Shown one piece after another: positions 1-7,482 of a stretch of DNA of 37,349 nucleotides (within the stretch, counting starts at the first letter, position 1; each line of letters begins with the position of its first letter). The position numbers were made by a program, and so were the translations under genes. The notes below the pieces were generated by a model. That model did not search any database, had not been told where the DNA came from, and saw nothing but the letters and a program-made list of their open reading frames with translations. Source of the stretch: an uncultured Bacteroidales bacterium (GTDB taxonomy: Bacteria; Bacteroidota; Bacteroidia; Bacteroidales; UBA932). Where the stretch lies: assembly GCA_946402945.1 (NCBI GenBank), contig CAMIYB010000011.1, forward strand, positions 1-37,349. The letters run 5' to 3'.

Positions 1-117
1 TATAAGAATACTGATCAAATTGAGTTCCTATTTCCTTTTGGTTCCGATAATAATCTAAATAAGAACGTTCCGATTTATATTATGTAAAGTAAAGCCCATA
101 GCGGAACTCCCCCTGCA
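1..117. other. AT-rich non-coding left edge
   Basis: No gene is supported here. The stretch is AT-rich and lies downstream of the leftmost minus-strand gene. GTTCCGAT occurs twice, near positions 40 and 67. I see no hairpin followed by a T tract and no clear promoter for a gene to the left. Confidence 0.5.
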
Positions 118-729
118 TCATCGGAAGACCAGACTGACGGACAAACTGAAACCGCTCAGAATGTTGCGGCAAAAGCGCATCTGCTCGCGGCGGACCAGGG
201 ATTCCGTCGTCGGTTCCCAGATTGCGACGGGCTGCGCCGACGAAAGGCGAAAACTTCCTTTGAAATCCAGGTAGGTCCGGCTACCCAGCGCAATCCGGTA
301 ACCGGCGCCGAGATCTCCTGTCCAGGAAAACGGCACGTCGGCAAGCGGAATGCCCGCAGCACCGCCTCCGAAGAGGAATCCCCCGTCCCCGTCCATGGGC
401 GAAAAATACCAGGCCGCCTGCATTCCAAGCGGGATGATGCGGGCATTCTCGGAGATCCCCTGGAAGCCAGAATACAGGCTTAGACGCACTTGTGGGGCTA
501 TTTCGTAGCCGGCATGGACCAGAGCCAGGCCACAGGTCTGGAAGGTCCAGTCGCGGCAGGTGCTCCGGATTAGATAGTTGTCTTCCGTGAGGAAATCGAC
601 CCTGTTCCAGTAGAACAAGGCGGGACTCAGGCCCCATTCCACCCCGAATTCCCAGCGGGACGAACGAGAAAATGCCGGCTGTAAAACAGTCAGTATCAGC
701 AAGATAGTTAGCACTCCCCTTTTCTTCAT
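118..729 (-). CDS. Small secreted, probably outer-membrane beta-barrel protein (hypothetical)
   Basis: Protein of 203 residues that I cannot name. Residues 1-21 form a Sec signal peptide: two lysines and an arginine, a Leu/Ile-rich core, then PAFS. The mature part alternates hydrophobic and polar residues with many Gly, Tyr, Trp and Phe (for example GAGYRIALGSRTYLDFKGSF), and it ends in LVFR, as small outer-membrane barrels often do. The ATG at 729 lies four bases after the stop of the upstream gene (734-1276), so the two are probably cotranscribed. Both have the same size, signal peptide and barrel-like composition, which suggests diverged duplicates or a functional pair. A periplasmic protein is possible. 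The coding call is strong; the function is unknown. Confidence 0.75.
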   Translation of the reverse strand: MKKRGVLTILLILTVLQPAFSRSSRWEFGVEWGLSPALFYWNRVDFLTEDNYLIRSTCRDWTFQTCGLALVHAGYEIAPQVRLSLYSGFQGISENARIIPLGMQAAWYFSPMDGDGGFLFGGGAAGIPLADVPFSWTGDLGAGYRIALGSRTYLDFKGSFRLSSAQPVAIWEPTTESLVRREQMRFCRNILSGFSLSVSLVFR

Positions 730-733
730 GGCA

Positions 734-1276
734 CTAGAATCGATAGAGAAGTCCCAGTTCCGGCACCGGCGCCCGGAACAAACCGTTTCGATAAAAAGTC
801 AGCCGGGTATCGTAGCGGCTGTGGGCCTCCAGGTGGAAGCCTGCCTCGAAGGTCAGGCCGAAGTCGAGACACACGTTCCTGCGGAAATCCAGGCGGAATC
901 CGGCGGCGGCCGTGACCCCGAGCGTGACTCCCCTGCTTTTACGCCAGTCGCGTATATAGCCGACTTGCATCCCGGGGCCGACATAGGGCCGGACGACCAG
1001 CCCGTCGGCAAGGTCCCATCGGGTCAGCGAATACAGGAGTGCATAATCCGCCTGATAGCCGCATTGGCGGGTGCTGCCGTTGAGTAAGTCGGTGAAATCC
1101 ACAAAGATACGATATCTGGAGGTGTTACCTGGCCCGTCCAGGAGGACGGAAATGCCGCTGCCTTTGAAGGAGAATGTGCCGCCGGCACGGACGCCCTGGA
1201 CCTGCGAGAAGGCCGGCATGACCATGGCCATCATCCCCAGGACCAGGCAGACCTTTATTCTGGCGCCTCCGTTCAT
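734..1276 (-). CDS. Small secreted, probably outer-membrane beta-barrel protein (hypothetical)
   Basis: Protein of 180 residues, unassigned. I start it at the ATG at 1276, because the TTG at 1285 in the same frame lies inside a TATCTTTG promoter element. The N-terminus has an Arg/Lys followed by a Val/Leu/Met core and PAFSQ, a good Sec signal. The mature part is glycine- and aromatic-rich with alternating polarity (YVGPGMQVGYIRD, LDFGLTFEAGFH) and ends in LGLLYRF; a terminal Phe is typical of BAM substrates. It is followed after four bases by the similar gene 118-729. The promoter is so close to the ATG that the transcript may be almost leaderless. The barrel assignment rests on composition only. 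Confidence 0.72.
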   Translation of the reverse strand: MNGGARIKVCLVLGMMAMVMPAFSQVQGVRAGGTFSFKGSGISVLLDGPGNTSRYRIFVDFTDLLNGSTRQCGYQADYALLYSLTRWDLADGLVVRPYVGPGMQVGYIRDWRKSRGVTLGVTAAAGFRLDFRRNVCLDFGLTFEAGFHLEAHSRYDTRLTFYRNGLFRAPVPELGLLYRF

Positions 1277-1282
1277 AATACA

Positions 1283-1290
1283 CAAAGATA
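1283..1290 (-). promoter_or_regulatory. Bacteroidota -7 promoter element for the barrel-protein pair
   Basis: TATCTTTG on the minus strand matches TAnnTTTG. It ends only six bases before the ATG at 1276. No good TTTG -33 box is seen. Confidence 0.5.
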
Positions 1291-1333
1291 GTATCTTTTA
1301 TGCGGATTCCGGCGGTTTTTCCCTGAAAAAAAC

Positions 1334-1341
1334 TATCTTTG
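1334..1341 (+). promoter_or_regulatory. Bacteroidota -7 promoter element for the GNAT-rarA unit
   Basis: TATCTTTG matches TAnnTTTG, 35 bases before the ATG at 1377. It sits back to back with the minus-strand element at 1283-1290 in a short divergent intergenic region. The -33 region is weak. Confidence 0.5.
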
Positions 1342-1376
1342 CAGAGACTTGTAATGGACCCTAAGCCTTTGAAGAC

Positions 1377-2507
1377 ATGTCAGTAAGCGTTAAACCTGTT
1401 TCCAGCCGGAAAGAACTGCGTATTTTCGTGGATTTCCCTAATAAGCTGTATGCCGGAAACCCCTGTTTCGTCCCCAAGATCTTCGTGGACGAGATGGCTA
1501 CTTTCAACCCGAAGAAGAACCCCGCCTATCAATTCAGCGAGGCCGCCTTGTTCCTGGCCTGGCGGGACGGCGAAGTCGTGGGCCGCGTAGCCGCCATTGT
1601 CAACAATCTGGCCAACGAACAGTGGAACCATAAGGAGGTCCGCTTCGGCTGGATTGATTTCATCGACGACCGGGAGGTTTCCGCCGCTTTGCTGGATGCC
1701 GTTGTCGCCTTCGGCCGCCAGCGGGGAATGAACCGGCTCGTAGGGCCGCTCGGCTTTACGGATTTCGACCCCGAGGGCATGCTGGTAAAAGGTTTTGACA
1801 AACTCTGTACGATGGCCCTGATCTATAACCATCCCTACTACGCCGAACACATGGAGGCCCTGGGGCTCGAAAAGGAGATAGACTGGGTTGAGAACCGTAT
1901 CCATGTGCCGGAGCAAATCCCCGAGCGCGTCGAGCGCGTGAGCAAGATCGTCATGGAGAAATACGGGGTCCGCATCCGCAAGGTCACGCGCAAGGAAATC
2001 CAGCGCCAGCATATGGGGCAGACCATCTTCAATCTGGTCAACGAGTGCTACAAAGAACTGTACAACTTTACTTACCTGCCGCCGGACATGATCGACCATT
2101 ATGTCAAAAACTACATGGCCGTCCTGGACCTGGATTTCGTCACGCTCGTAACCGATGCCGAAGACAATATCCTGGCCTTCGGCGTGGCGATGCCCTCCAT
2201 CGCCCGGGCTCTGCAGAAATGCCGCGGCAAGTTCTTCCCGCTGGGCTGGTGGCACATCCTGAAAGCGCTGTACTTCAAGCATGATGATACTTCCGAACTC
2301 CTGCTGATCGGTGTGAAGCCGGAATACCAGTCCAAGGGCCTTCTCGCCTTGATTTTCTACGATCTGGTCCCCCGCTTCAACAAAGCCGGTTTCCGCTTCG
2401 GCGAGACCAATGCCATCCTGGAGAACAACATCAAGAATCTGAATCCCTGGTCCATGTTCGAATACGAACAGGACAAACGGCGCCGCATCTACGGCAAGAA
2501 TATCTGA
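1377..2507 (+). CDS. GNAT-like N-acetyltransferase, YghO-type family
   Basis: Protein of 376 residues. The N-terminal pattern (KELRIFVDFPNKLY, then NPCFVPKI, then DEMATFNPKKNPAY) and the following FLAWRDGEVVGRVAAIVNN are characteristic of a conserved family of acetyltransferase-like proteins common in Bacteroidota and related to E. coli YghO. GVKPEYQSKGLLALIFYDL near residue 310 resembles the acetyl-CoA-binding R/Q-x-x-G-x-G/A segment of GNAT enzymes. The substrate is not known. There is no signal peptide or membrane segment, so it is cytoplasmic. One base separates its TGA from the ATG of rarA, so the two are probably one transcript. Family membership is confident; catalytic activity is inferred. 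Confidence 0.85.
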   Translation: MSVSVKPVSSRKELRIFVDFPNKLYAGNPCFVPKIFVDEMATFNPKKNPAYQFSEAALFLAWRDGEVVGRVAAIVNNLANEQWNHKEVRFGWIDFIDDREVSAALLDAVVAFGRQRGMNRLVGPLGFTDFDPEGMLVKGFDKLCTMALIYNHPYYAEHMEALGLEKEIDWVENRIHVPEQIPERVERVSKIVMEKYGVRIRKVTRKEIQRQHMGQTIFNLVNECYKELYNFTYLPPDMIDHYVKNYMAVLDLDFVTLVTDAEDNILAFGVAMPSIARALQKCRGKFFPLGWWHILKALYFKHDDTSELLLIGVKPEYQSKGLLALIFYDLVPRFNKAGFRFGETNAILENNIKNLNPWSMFEYEQDKRRRIYGKNI

Positions 2508-2508
2508 G

Positions 2509-3852
2509 ATGGACAGCAGCGCGGCCTATTCCGACCTTCTCCGCCGCCTCCCTCCCCTTCCGGAGCGGATGCGTCCGCATTCGCTGGACGACTATGTCGG
2601 CCAGCGTCACCTGGTCGGACCCGGCTGCGTCCTCCGCAACATGATCGAGGCGGGCAACCTGACGTCTTTCATCCTCTGGGGGCCTCCTGGCGTGGGAAAG
2701 ACGACCCTCGCCCGCATCCTTGCCGAAACCCAGGACAGGGCTTTTTTCAGCCTTTCCGCCGTCCATGCCGGCGTCAAAGACGTCCGGGAGGTCATCGACA
2801 AAGCGCGGGCTGAGCGCGGCTCCGTCTTCGGCACGGGGAAAGGATCGCCCATCCTCTTTATCGACGAGATCCACCGCTTCAGCAAGTCGCAGCAGGACGC
2901 CCTGCTGGGGGCCGTCGAGGACGGGACCGTGGTCCTGATCGGTGCGACGACGGAAAACCCTTCTTTCGAAGTCATCAATCCCCTCCTTTCCCGCTGCCGG
3001 GTGTATGTGCTCAAATCCCTGGAAGCCGCCGACCTGCAGCAACTGCTCGACCGGACGCTCCGTGAGGACGAGATTCTCTCCGGCCTGGATATTACCGTTC
3101 GGGAATCCCAGGCCCTCTTCCGCTTCAGCGGCGGCGATGCCCGCAAGATGCTGGGCCTGCTGGAGACCATTGTGGACGTCAGCCCGAAGGATCAGCCGAT
3201 TATTATTGACAATCAGTTGGTTACGCGGACAATTCAGGAGAATTCCGCCCGATACGACAAGGGCGGCGAGATGCACTACGACATCATTTCCGCCTTCATC
3301 AAGAGCGTGCGTGGCTCCGATCCCAATGCCGCCATCTATTACATGGCCCGGATGCTGGACGGCGGCGAGGACCCGCTGTTCATCGCCCGCCGCTTATGCA
3401 TTCTGGCGGCCGAGGATGTGGGACTCGCCAATCCCAATGCCCTGCTTCTGGCCAACGCCTGTTTCCAGGTCGTCCATGCGATCGGGATGCCTGAGGCCCG
3501 TATCCCCCTGGCGGAGACCGCCATTTATCTGGCATCCTCGCCGAAAAGCAATTCCGCCTATATGGCCATCGCCAAGGGGCTCGAAGTCGCCAAGGATACG
3601 CAGACTTCCGCCGTTCCCCTGTACCTGCGGAATGCGCCGACCAGCCTGATGGCGGAACTCGGCTATGCCGACGGCTACAAGTATGCGCACGATTTCCCCG
3701 GCCACTTCGTCGATCTGGAGTTCCTGCCTGAAGACCTCGCCGGGACCGTGTTCTACACGCCCGCAGAGAACAAGCACGAAAATGGCCTCAGGGCCTATCT
3801 GCAGTCCTGTTGGCCGAAGTATTACGGCACGGCTTCGCCTCAGAAGTCGTAA
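2509..3852 (+). CDS. rarA: Replication-associated recombination protein A (RarA/MgsA), AAA+ ATPase
   Basis: Protein of 447 residues, the usual length. RarA belongs to the clamp-loader-like AAA+ family and acts at stalled replication forks with SSB. The N-terminus has the family pattern RPHSLDDYVGQRHL. Walker A is GPPGVGKT at 58-65, Walker B is FIDE at 117-120 followed by IHRF, sensor 1 is GATTENPSF, and the arginine-finger region is LLSRCRVY. The C-terminal half carries the tetramerisation region typical of RarA/WRNIP1 (YDIISAFIKSVRGSDPNAA, LCILAAEDVGLANP). It follows the GNAT-like gene after one base. Its last 13 bases overlap the convergent TonB-dependent receptor gene. Confidence 0.96.
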   Translation: MDSSAAYSDLLRRLPPLPERMRPHSLDDYVGQRHLVGPGCVLRNMIEAGNLTSFILWGPPGVGKTTLARILAETQDRAFFSLSAVHAGVKDVREVIDKARAERGSVFGTGKGSPILFIDEIHRFSKSQQDALLGAVEDGTVVLIGATTENPSFEVINPLLSRCRVYVLKSLEAADLQQLLDRTLREDEILSGLDITVRESQALFRFSGGDARKMLGLLETIVDVSPKDQPIIIDNQLVTRTIQENSARYDKGGEMHYDIISAFIKSVRGSDPNAAIYYMARMLDGGEDPLFIARRLCILAAEDVGLANPNALLLANACFQVVHAIGMPEARIPLAETAIYLASSPKSNSAYMAIAKGLEVAKDTQTSAVPLYLRNAPTSLMAELGYADGYKYAHDFPGHFVDLEFLPEDLAGTVFYTPAENKHENGLRAYLQSCWPKYYGTASPQKS

Positions 3853-6119
3853 CTGATTTTCAACATCCAGTTCAGCGGAGCCTGGGGGAAGACACCTTCC
3901 TCCTGGTACCATCCGCCGTTGCGGAAATAGGCGCGGTACACCCAGGCGTCCGCATAGTAGAGCGTGTTGAAGAGGTTGTTGATGAAGGCGGAAAGGGTCA
4001 GGTGGCCGGCCGGCAGGTTGAAACGGTGGCTCAGGCTCAGGTTCGAGACCCAGCAGGCCGGGATGCAGCGGTCGGCGCTCTCCGTATTGTCCCAGTACCG
4101 TTTCCCGACATATTTTCCGTCCAGGGAGAGGGTCGTCGTCTTCAGGGAGCCCTTGGCCAGACGGGCCAGCGGCGTCCAGGAAATCCGGGCCATGCCCACC
4201 ACGGACGGCGACATCAGCATCGTCACCTTGTCGAAATGGAGGGCCTGCTGTCCGAGGAAATTCCAGTCGTCCATGTTGTCGTATTCGTTGTAATACTGGG
4301 TATAGTCCAGGATCTTGTCCGTGCTCAGGCTCAGGTTGCCCTCGAGGGAGAGATTGTCCCAGGGCGTCCAGGCGGCGCAGAGTTCCACGCCCCTGCGGTA
4401 ACTCCGGCCCACGTTGTCCTTGATGGCATAGCCGGAGTTGGAGATGGCGCCGGTTTCCAGCAGCATGTCGCGGTACTCCATCATATAGAGGTTGAGCGAG
4501 GCGCTCACTTTGTCCAGGCGCAGTTCGTATCCGGCCTCAATGTCGAGCATCCGTTCGGGTTTCAATTCGCGGTCGCCGCCTTCGAGGTTGTTGCTTTCGA
4601 TGATTTCCTTGATGTCGGCCCGACCCGGCTCACGATGCCCCAGTGCGACGGAGGCATAGGCCTTATGGGGCCCGGATGCGAAGGTGAGGCCCAGACGGGG
4701 ATTGAAGAAATGCCAGGTCTTGCCGAAGCCCATGGGCAGGTCGTCTTCGTCGTCGATTCCGCTCATCCGCAGGTCCACGAGCCGGTATTGCAGGTCGGCA
4801 TAGGCATAGAGGACGGGCAGGATGGCCCACTCCCCTCTTGCAAAGGCATTCAGTTCGCTTTTCGTCCCGTTATTGAAATACCAGTTGTTTTCCGGGCTGC
4901 GGACGTTCAGCGGCCCGTAGGCATAGTCCGCGCCCAGGACCTCCGCCCAGATCAGTTCGCCGTAGTGATCGCCGCCGTAACGGGATCCCTGCACGCCGAA
5001 AACGGCCTTCAGGGCGTTCCCACGGTATTTTGCTTCGCTGCCCAGAACCCAATAGCCGTTGGCCATGGTCTTGCGGAAGATGATGTCGCCCTTGCTGGAC
5101 GCGCTGACCCCGCCTTCGGAGAAGTCTTTCGGGAAACCGTAGGCCGAGAGTTTTTTGCGGAATTTGATCCGTTCGTTGTAGCCGTATCCGTCGGTGTAAT
5201 TCAGCGTGGTGCTCCAGGTCCACGCGGGCGTAAACTGGTGGGTGTAGTTCAGTTGGATGTGCTGCTGGAGATAGTTGTCGCTGTGATTGCGGTAGTAGGT
5301 GCCGTCAGGCCGGAGCCCTTCCGGATTGTACTGCCTGTCGCTGTCCAGATAGGCCAGCGGCGTCCCGGTCCAGGTAATGCCCGTGTGCTGGTCGCCCAGC
5401 AGGTAGGTCAGTTTGAGGGAATTGTTCCCATGCAGCCAGCCCAGTGTCGCGAAGACGGAAGCGGATCTCCCCCAGCCGTTCCGGATATAGCCTTCCGTGG
5501 TGTTGGCCGACCAGGCCAGGTTGAAATACAGGCCGCTTGGCAGCAGGCCGGTCGATGCGGAGGCGGTGAAGATTCCCGTATCGAAAGAACCGGCGGAAAG
5601 GTCCAGGCGGACTGTCGGCTCTGCGGTGACAAGGGCCGTATTCATGTTGATACTGGCCCCGAAAGCCCCCGTCCCGTTGGCCGTTGTGCCCAGGCCGCGC
5701 TGGATCTGGACCGAGGAGAGGATGGAAGTCAGCGCCGGGATATTGACCCAGAACACTTCCTGGCTCTCTGCGTCATTGAGGGTGATGCCGTTGAGCGTGA
5801 CATTGATCTGGGATCCCTTGGAACCGCGTACGGTCATCTTCGAATAGCCGATCCCCGTTCCCCCTTCGTGGCTCACCACGACGGAGGGTTGCAGGGCCAG
5901 GGTCATCGGGAGCGAGTTCATGGGATTGCTCCGTCGCAGTTCCTCTTTTCCCACCATGCTGAAGGTAACCGGGGTGGAAGCGTCGGCACGGGTCGATGCG
6001 ATGACGGTGCTGTCGAGCCGTTCCGTCCGCTCCTGCCCATAGGCAGCATTCGCTCCCGGAATCAGGAGCGCGGCCGCTGCAGCCGCAGAAAAAAGAAAAC
6101 CTCGCATAATGTGATGCAT
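3840..6119 (-). CDS. TonB-dependent outer-membrane receptor, probably for thiamin
   Basis: Protein of 759 residues. Residues 1-29 are a signal peptide with an alanine-rich core; a start at the in-frame ATG at 6107 would work equally well. A TonB-box-like segment (LDSTVIAST) is followed by a plug domain (MTVRGSKGSQINVTLNGITLND, then VQIQRGLGTTANGTGAFGASINM) and a long barrel rich in aromatic strands that ends in the canonical terminal Phe (LKISYDF). There is no N-terminal carboxypeptidase-regulatory-like domain and no SusD partner, which argues against a glycan system. The leader contains a TPP riboswitch (6153-6226), so the ligand is probably thiamin or a thiamin derivative, as for the riboswitch-controlled receptor known in Bacteroides. 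No PnuT-type inner-membrane transporter or thiamin pyrophosphokinase gene is adjacent. The 3' end overlaps rarA by 13 bases. Confidence 0.93.
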   Translation of the reverse strand: MHHIMRGFLFSAAAAAALLIPGANAAYGQERTERLDSTVIASTRADASTPVTFSMVGKEELRRSNPMNSLPMTLALQPSVVVSHEGGTGIGYSKMTVRGSKGSQINVTLNGITLNDAESQEVFWVNIPALTSILSSVQIQRGLGTTANGTGAFGASINMNTALVTAEPTVRLDLSAGSFDTGIFTASASTGLLPSGLYFNLAWSANTTEGYIRNGWGRSASVFATLGWLHGNNSLKLTYLLGDQHTGITWTGTPLAYLDSDRQYNPEGLRPDGTYYRNHSDNYLQQHIQLNYTHQFTPAWTWSTTLNYTDGYGYNERIKFRKKLSAYGFPKDFSEGGVSASSKGDIIFRKTMANGYWVLGSEAKYRGNALKAVFGVQGSRYGGDHYGELIWAEVLGADYAYGPLNVRSPENNWYFNNGTKSELNAFARGEWAILPVLYAYADLQYRLVDLRMSGIDDEDDLPMGFGKTWHFFNPRLGLTFASGPHKAYASVALGHREPGRADIKEIIESNNLEGGDRELKPERMLDIEAGYELRLDKVSASLNLYMMEYRDMLLETGAISNSGYAIKDNVGRSYRRGVELCAAWTPWDNLSLEGNLSLSTDKILDYTQYYNEYDNMDDWNFLGQQALHFDKVTMLMSPSVVGMARISWTPLARLAKGSLKTTTLSLDGKYVGKRYWDNTESADRCIPACWVSNLSLSHRFNLPAGHLTLSAFINNLFNTLYYADAWVYRAYFRNGGWYQEEGVFPQAPLNWMLKISYDF

Positions 6120-6126
6120 TGTGCAA

Positions 6127-6143
6127 GGGGTGCGCTCATGCGC
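6127..6143 (-). promoter_or_regulatory. Candidate expression platform of the TPP riboswitch
   Basis: Between aptamer and start codon the minus strand has a small hairpin (GCGC, four-base loop, GCGC at 6143-6132). It also has GCACCCC (6133-6127), which is perfectly complementary to GGGGTGC (6222-6216) in the 5' side of the aptamer. There is no T tract, so control is more likely at translation than by termination. The pairing was found by eye and is inference. Confidence 0.4.
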
Positions 6144-6152
6144 TTGAGAAGA

Positions 6153-6226
6153 AGCGTTCCCTTCGGCGGCATTACCCGCATCAGGTTCCTTGGGTATGAT
6201 CTCAGCCCGGAAAGGGCACCCCCGCT
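6153..6226 (-). promoter_or_regulatory. TPP (thiamin pyrophosphate) riboswitch aptamer
   Basis: Read on the minus strand, the conserved THI-box pieces occur in order: GGGGTGCC, a minimal P3 hairpin (GCCC, loop, GGGC), CTGAGA, ATACCC, ACCTGAT, GGGTAATGCC and GAAGGGAA. A P1 helix can form from AGCG (6226-6223) and CGCT (6156-6153), which sets the limits given. P2 pairs GGGT with ACCC. The aptamer lies between the cyclotransferase stop (6245) and the receptor start (6119). TPP binding normally lowers expression of the downstream gene, so the receptor should be made when thiamin is scarce. Confidence 0.95.
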
Positions 6227-6244
6227 GTTATTTGTGGATAAAAC

Positions 6245-7006
6245 TTATTTCTTTTCCAGTTTGATTTCGTACATCCTTTTCCAGTTCTTTCCGGTCAGGA
6301 AGGTCTTGCCGCCGGAGGGATCGTAGGCGATGCCGTTGAGTACGTCCGTCTGCGGGGTGCGCAGACGGGAAGGAAGCAGACCCGCGCAGTCCACCGTGGC
6401 TTCCACGCGGCCGCTTTCGGGGTCGATGATGAGAATCAGGTCGGTCGTATAGACATTTGCCCAGACCTTGCCGTCGATGTATTCCAGTTCATTGAGGAGG
6501 CGGACGGGACGCCCCTGCATCTTGACGGTCACTTTCCGCTGCGTGCGCAACTGCCCGTCCAGGAAATAGAGTGTCGCGGAGCCGTCGCTGGCGATAAGTT
6601 GTTTCCCGTCCGTGGTCAGGCCCCAGCCCTCGTAAGGGTAGTTGACGGTCTGGAGATAGTCCAGGGAGGCGGCGTCATAGACAAAGGCGACTTTGTTGGT
6701 CCAGGTCAGGATGTAAAGTTTGTCGCCGAGGATAACGGAGCCCTCCACGAAATATTTCCGGGCGAAATCGAATTTCCGCTGCGCCTTTCCCGTGGGGATG
6801 TCGATTCCGGCGCGGAAGGTGGACTGACCGTATTGTCCCGTACTCTCGTAGAGCCTGCCTTCATGGAAAAAGAGGCCCTGCGTGTAGGAATTCTCATCGT
6901 GGGGATATTCGGCCACGACGGACACTTTATAGGTCCGGACCTTGTCCTGGGCGCAGGCACTCAGGCCCAGCGCCAACCAGAGGAATATGAGCAATCTGAC
7001 TCTCAT
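6245..7006 (-). CDS. Glutaminyl-peptide cyclotransferase (bacterial/plant type), lipoprotein
   Basis: Protein of 253 residues. These enzymes convert N-terminal glutamine of peptides to pyroglutamate; this type folds as a five-bladed beta-propeller (glutamine cyclotransferase family). The family signature is clear: EYPHDENSYTQGLFFHEGRLYESTGQYGQS, a GKVWANVYTTDLILIID-like strand, and near the end VLNGIAYDPSGGKTFLTGKNW. Residues 1-18 form a lipoprotein signal with lipobox LSAC, so the protein should be anchored in the envelope facing the periplasm. The next gene downstream, the thiamin receptor, has its own riboswitch leader, so joint function is not implied. Its ATG at 7006 lies seven bases after a TATCTTTG element. 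Confidence 0.9.
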   Translation of the reverse strand: MRVRLLIFLWLALGLSACAQDKVRTYKVSVVAEYPHDENSYTQGLFFHEGRLYESTGQYGQSTFRAGIDIPTGKAQRKFDFARKYFVEGSVILGDKLYILTWTNKVAFVYDAASLDYLQTVNYPYEGWGLTTDGKQLIASDGSATLYFLDGQLRTQRKVTVKMQGRPVRLLNELEYIDGKVWANVYTTDLILIIDPESGRVEATVDCAGLLPSRLRTPQTDVLNGIAYDPSGGKTFLTGKNWKRMYEIKLEKK

Positions 7007-7013
7007 CAGAGTG

Positions 7014-7021
7014 CAAAGATA
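7014..7021 (-). promoter_or_regulatory. Bacteroidota -7 element for the glutaminyl cyclotransferase gene
   Basis: TATCTTTG on the minus strand is separated from the ATG at 7006 by only seven bases, which would give a nearly leaderless mRNA. Confidence 0.5.
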
Positions 7022-7027
7022 ACACTT

Positions 7028-7061
7028 TTTGCCTGCTTTTCATATTTTATTCGTACCTTTG
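7028..7061 (+). promoter_or_regulatory. Promoter of rnpB
   Basis: TACCTTTG at 7054-7061 fits the Bacteroidota -7 element, and a TTTG at 7028-7031 may be the -33 element, although the 22-base spacer is slightly long. The expected 5' end of RNase P RNA (about 7067) lies six bases downstream. Confidence 0.55.
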
Positions 7062-7066
7062 CGCCC

Positions 7067-7403
7067 GGGTAAGACGATCTGCCGCGCCGCCTCTCGGGGC
7101 GGTGAGGAAAGTCCGGACAGGAAAGGGCACCCTCCTGTGGAAAGCACAGATGGGAGTAATCTCATCCCGGTCGTAACAGAAAACAACCGCCGCTTTTTTT
7201 TCCGGTTCGCCGGTTTTTTGCGGTAAGGGTGAAAACGCGGGGTAAGAGCCCACGACGGTCGTCAGCGATGGCGTCCGGGTACGCCGGGAGGGCCTGCAAG
7301 ACCAAATATACTGGCAGATGAGGGCGGCCCGCCCGATGCCAGGGGGTAGGTTGCGTAGATAAATGGCAGATTCAAACACAGAAACCGGCTTATAGTCTTA
7401 CCC
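7067..7403 (+). ncRNA. rnpB: RNase P RNA (bacterial type A)
   Basis: RNA of about 337 bases, the ribozyme subunit of RNase P that matures tRNA 5' ends. The 5' core element GAGGAAAGTCCGGAC is at 7104-7118, the GGGTGAAAACGCGGGGTAAG-type core follows near 7228, and the 3' core ACAGAAACCGGCTTATAG runs from 7378. The ends pair as P1: GGGTAAGAC at the 5' end with GTCTTACCC at the 3' end. One arm (7187-7223) is unusual: CCGC, eight T, CCGG, TTCG, CCGG, six T, GCGG. No protein-coding reading of this stretch is credible. Confidence 0.97.
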
Positions 7404-7412
7404 TTTTTTTTT
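7404..7412 (+). terminator. T tract ending rnpB
   Basis: Nine T follow directly after the closing P1 strand of RNase P RNA, so P1 and the T tract together may act as the intrinsic terminator. Confidence 0.6.
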
Positions 7413-7424
7413 CTTCCTTTCTTC

Positions 7425-7455
7425 TTGCATTTTTTTCCGCGAGTTCGTATTTTTG
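7425..7455 (+). promoter_or_regulatory. Promoter of the UPF0371 gene
   Basis: TATTTTTG at 7448-7455 matches TAnnTTTG. A TTG at 7425-7427 lies 20 bases upstream in place of the -33 TTTG. The ATG follows at 7483. Confidence 0.5.
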
Positions 7456-7482
7456 TAACCCGTATTGCAAACAATTCTCATC

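Noticed and set aside
57..68. AAATAAGAACGT shared with 33879-33890
   Set aside because: Many 12-base repeats are expected by chance in 37 kb, especially in AT-rich gaps. The flanks do not match beyond a few bases.
6233..6241. A perfect DnaA box (TTATCCACA on the minus strand)
   Set aside because: It is a single copy in a short gap before the riboswitch. A nine-base match is not surprising in a window of this size, and no cluster of boxes accompanies it.
3810..6326. Long plus-strand open frame antisense to the TonB-dependent receptor, over 800 codons
   Set aside because: It lies opposite a gene with clear domain evidence, lacks any family motif and is explained by codon bias in G+C-rich DNA. 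The same holds for the long frames opposite glpABC (9306-11579) and opposite glpA (11506-13089).
7130..7400. Possible small coding frames within rnpB on both strands
   Set aside because: The RNase P RNA core elements and the P1 pairing explain the whole stretch.
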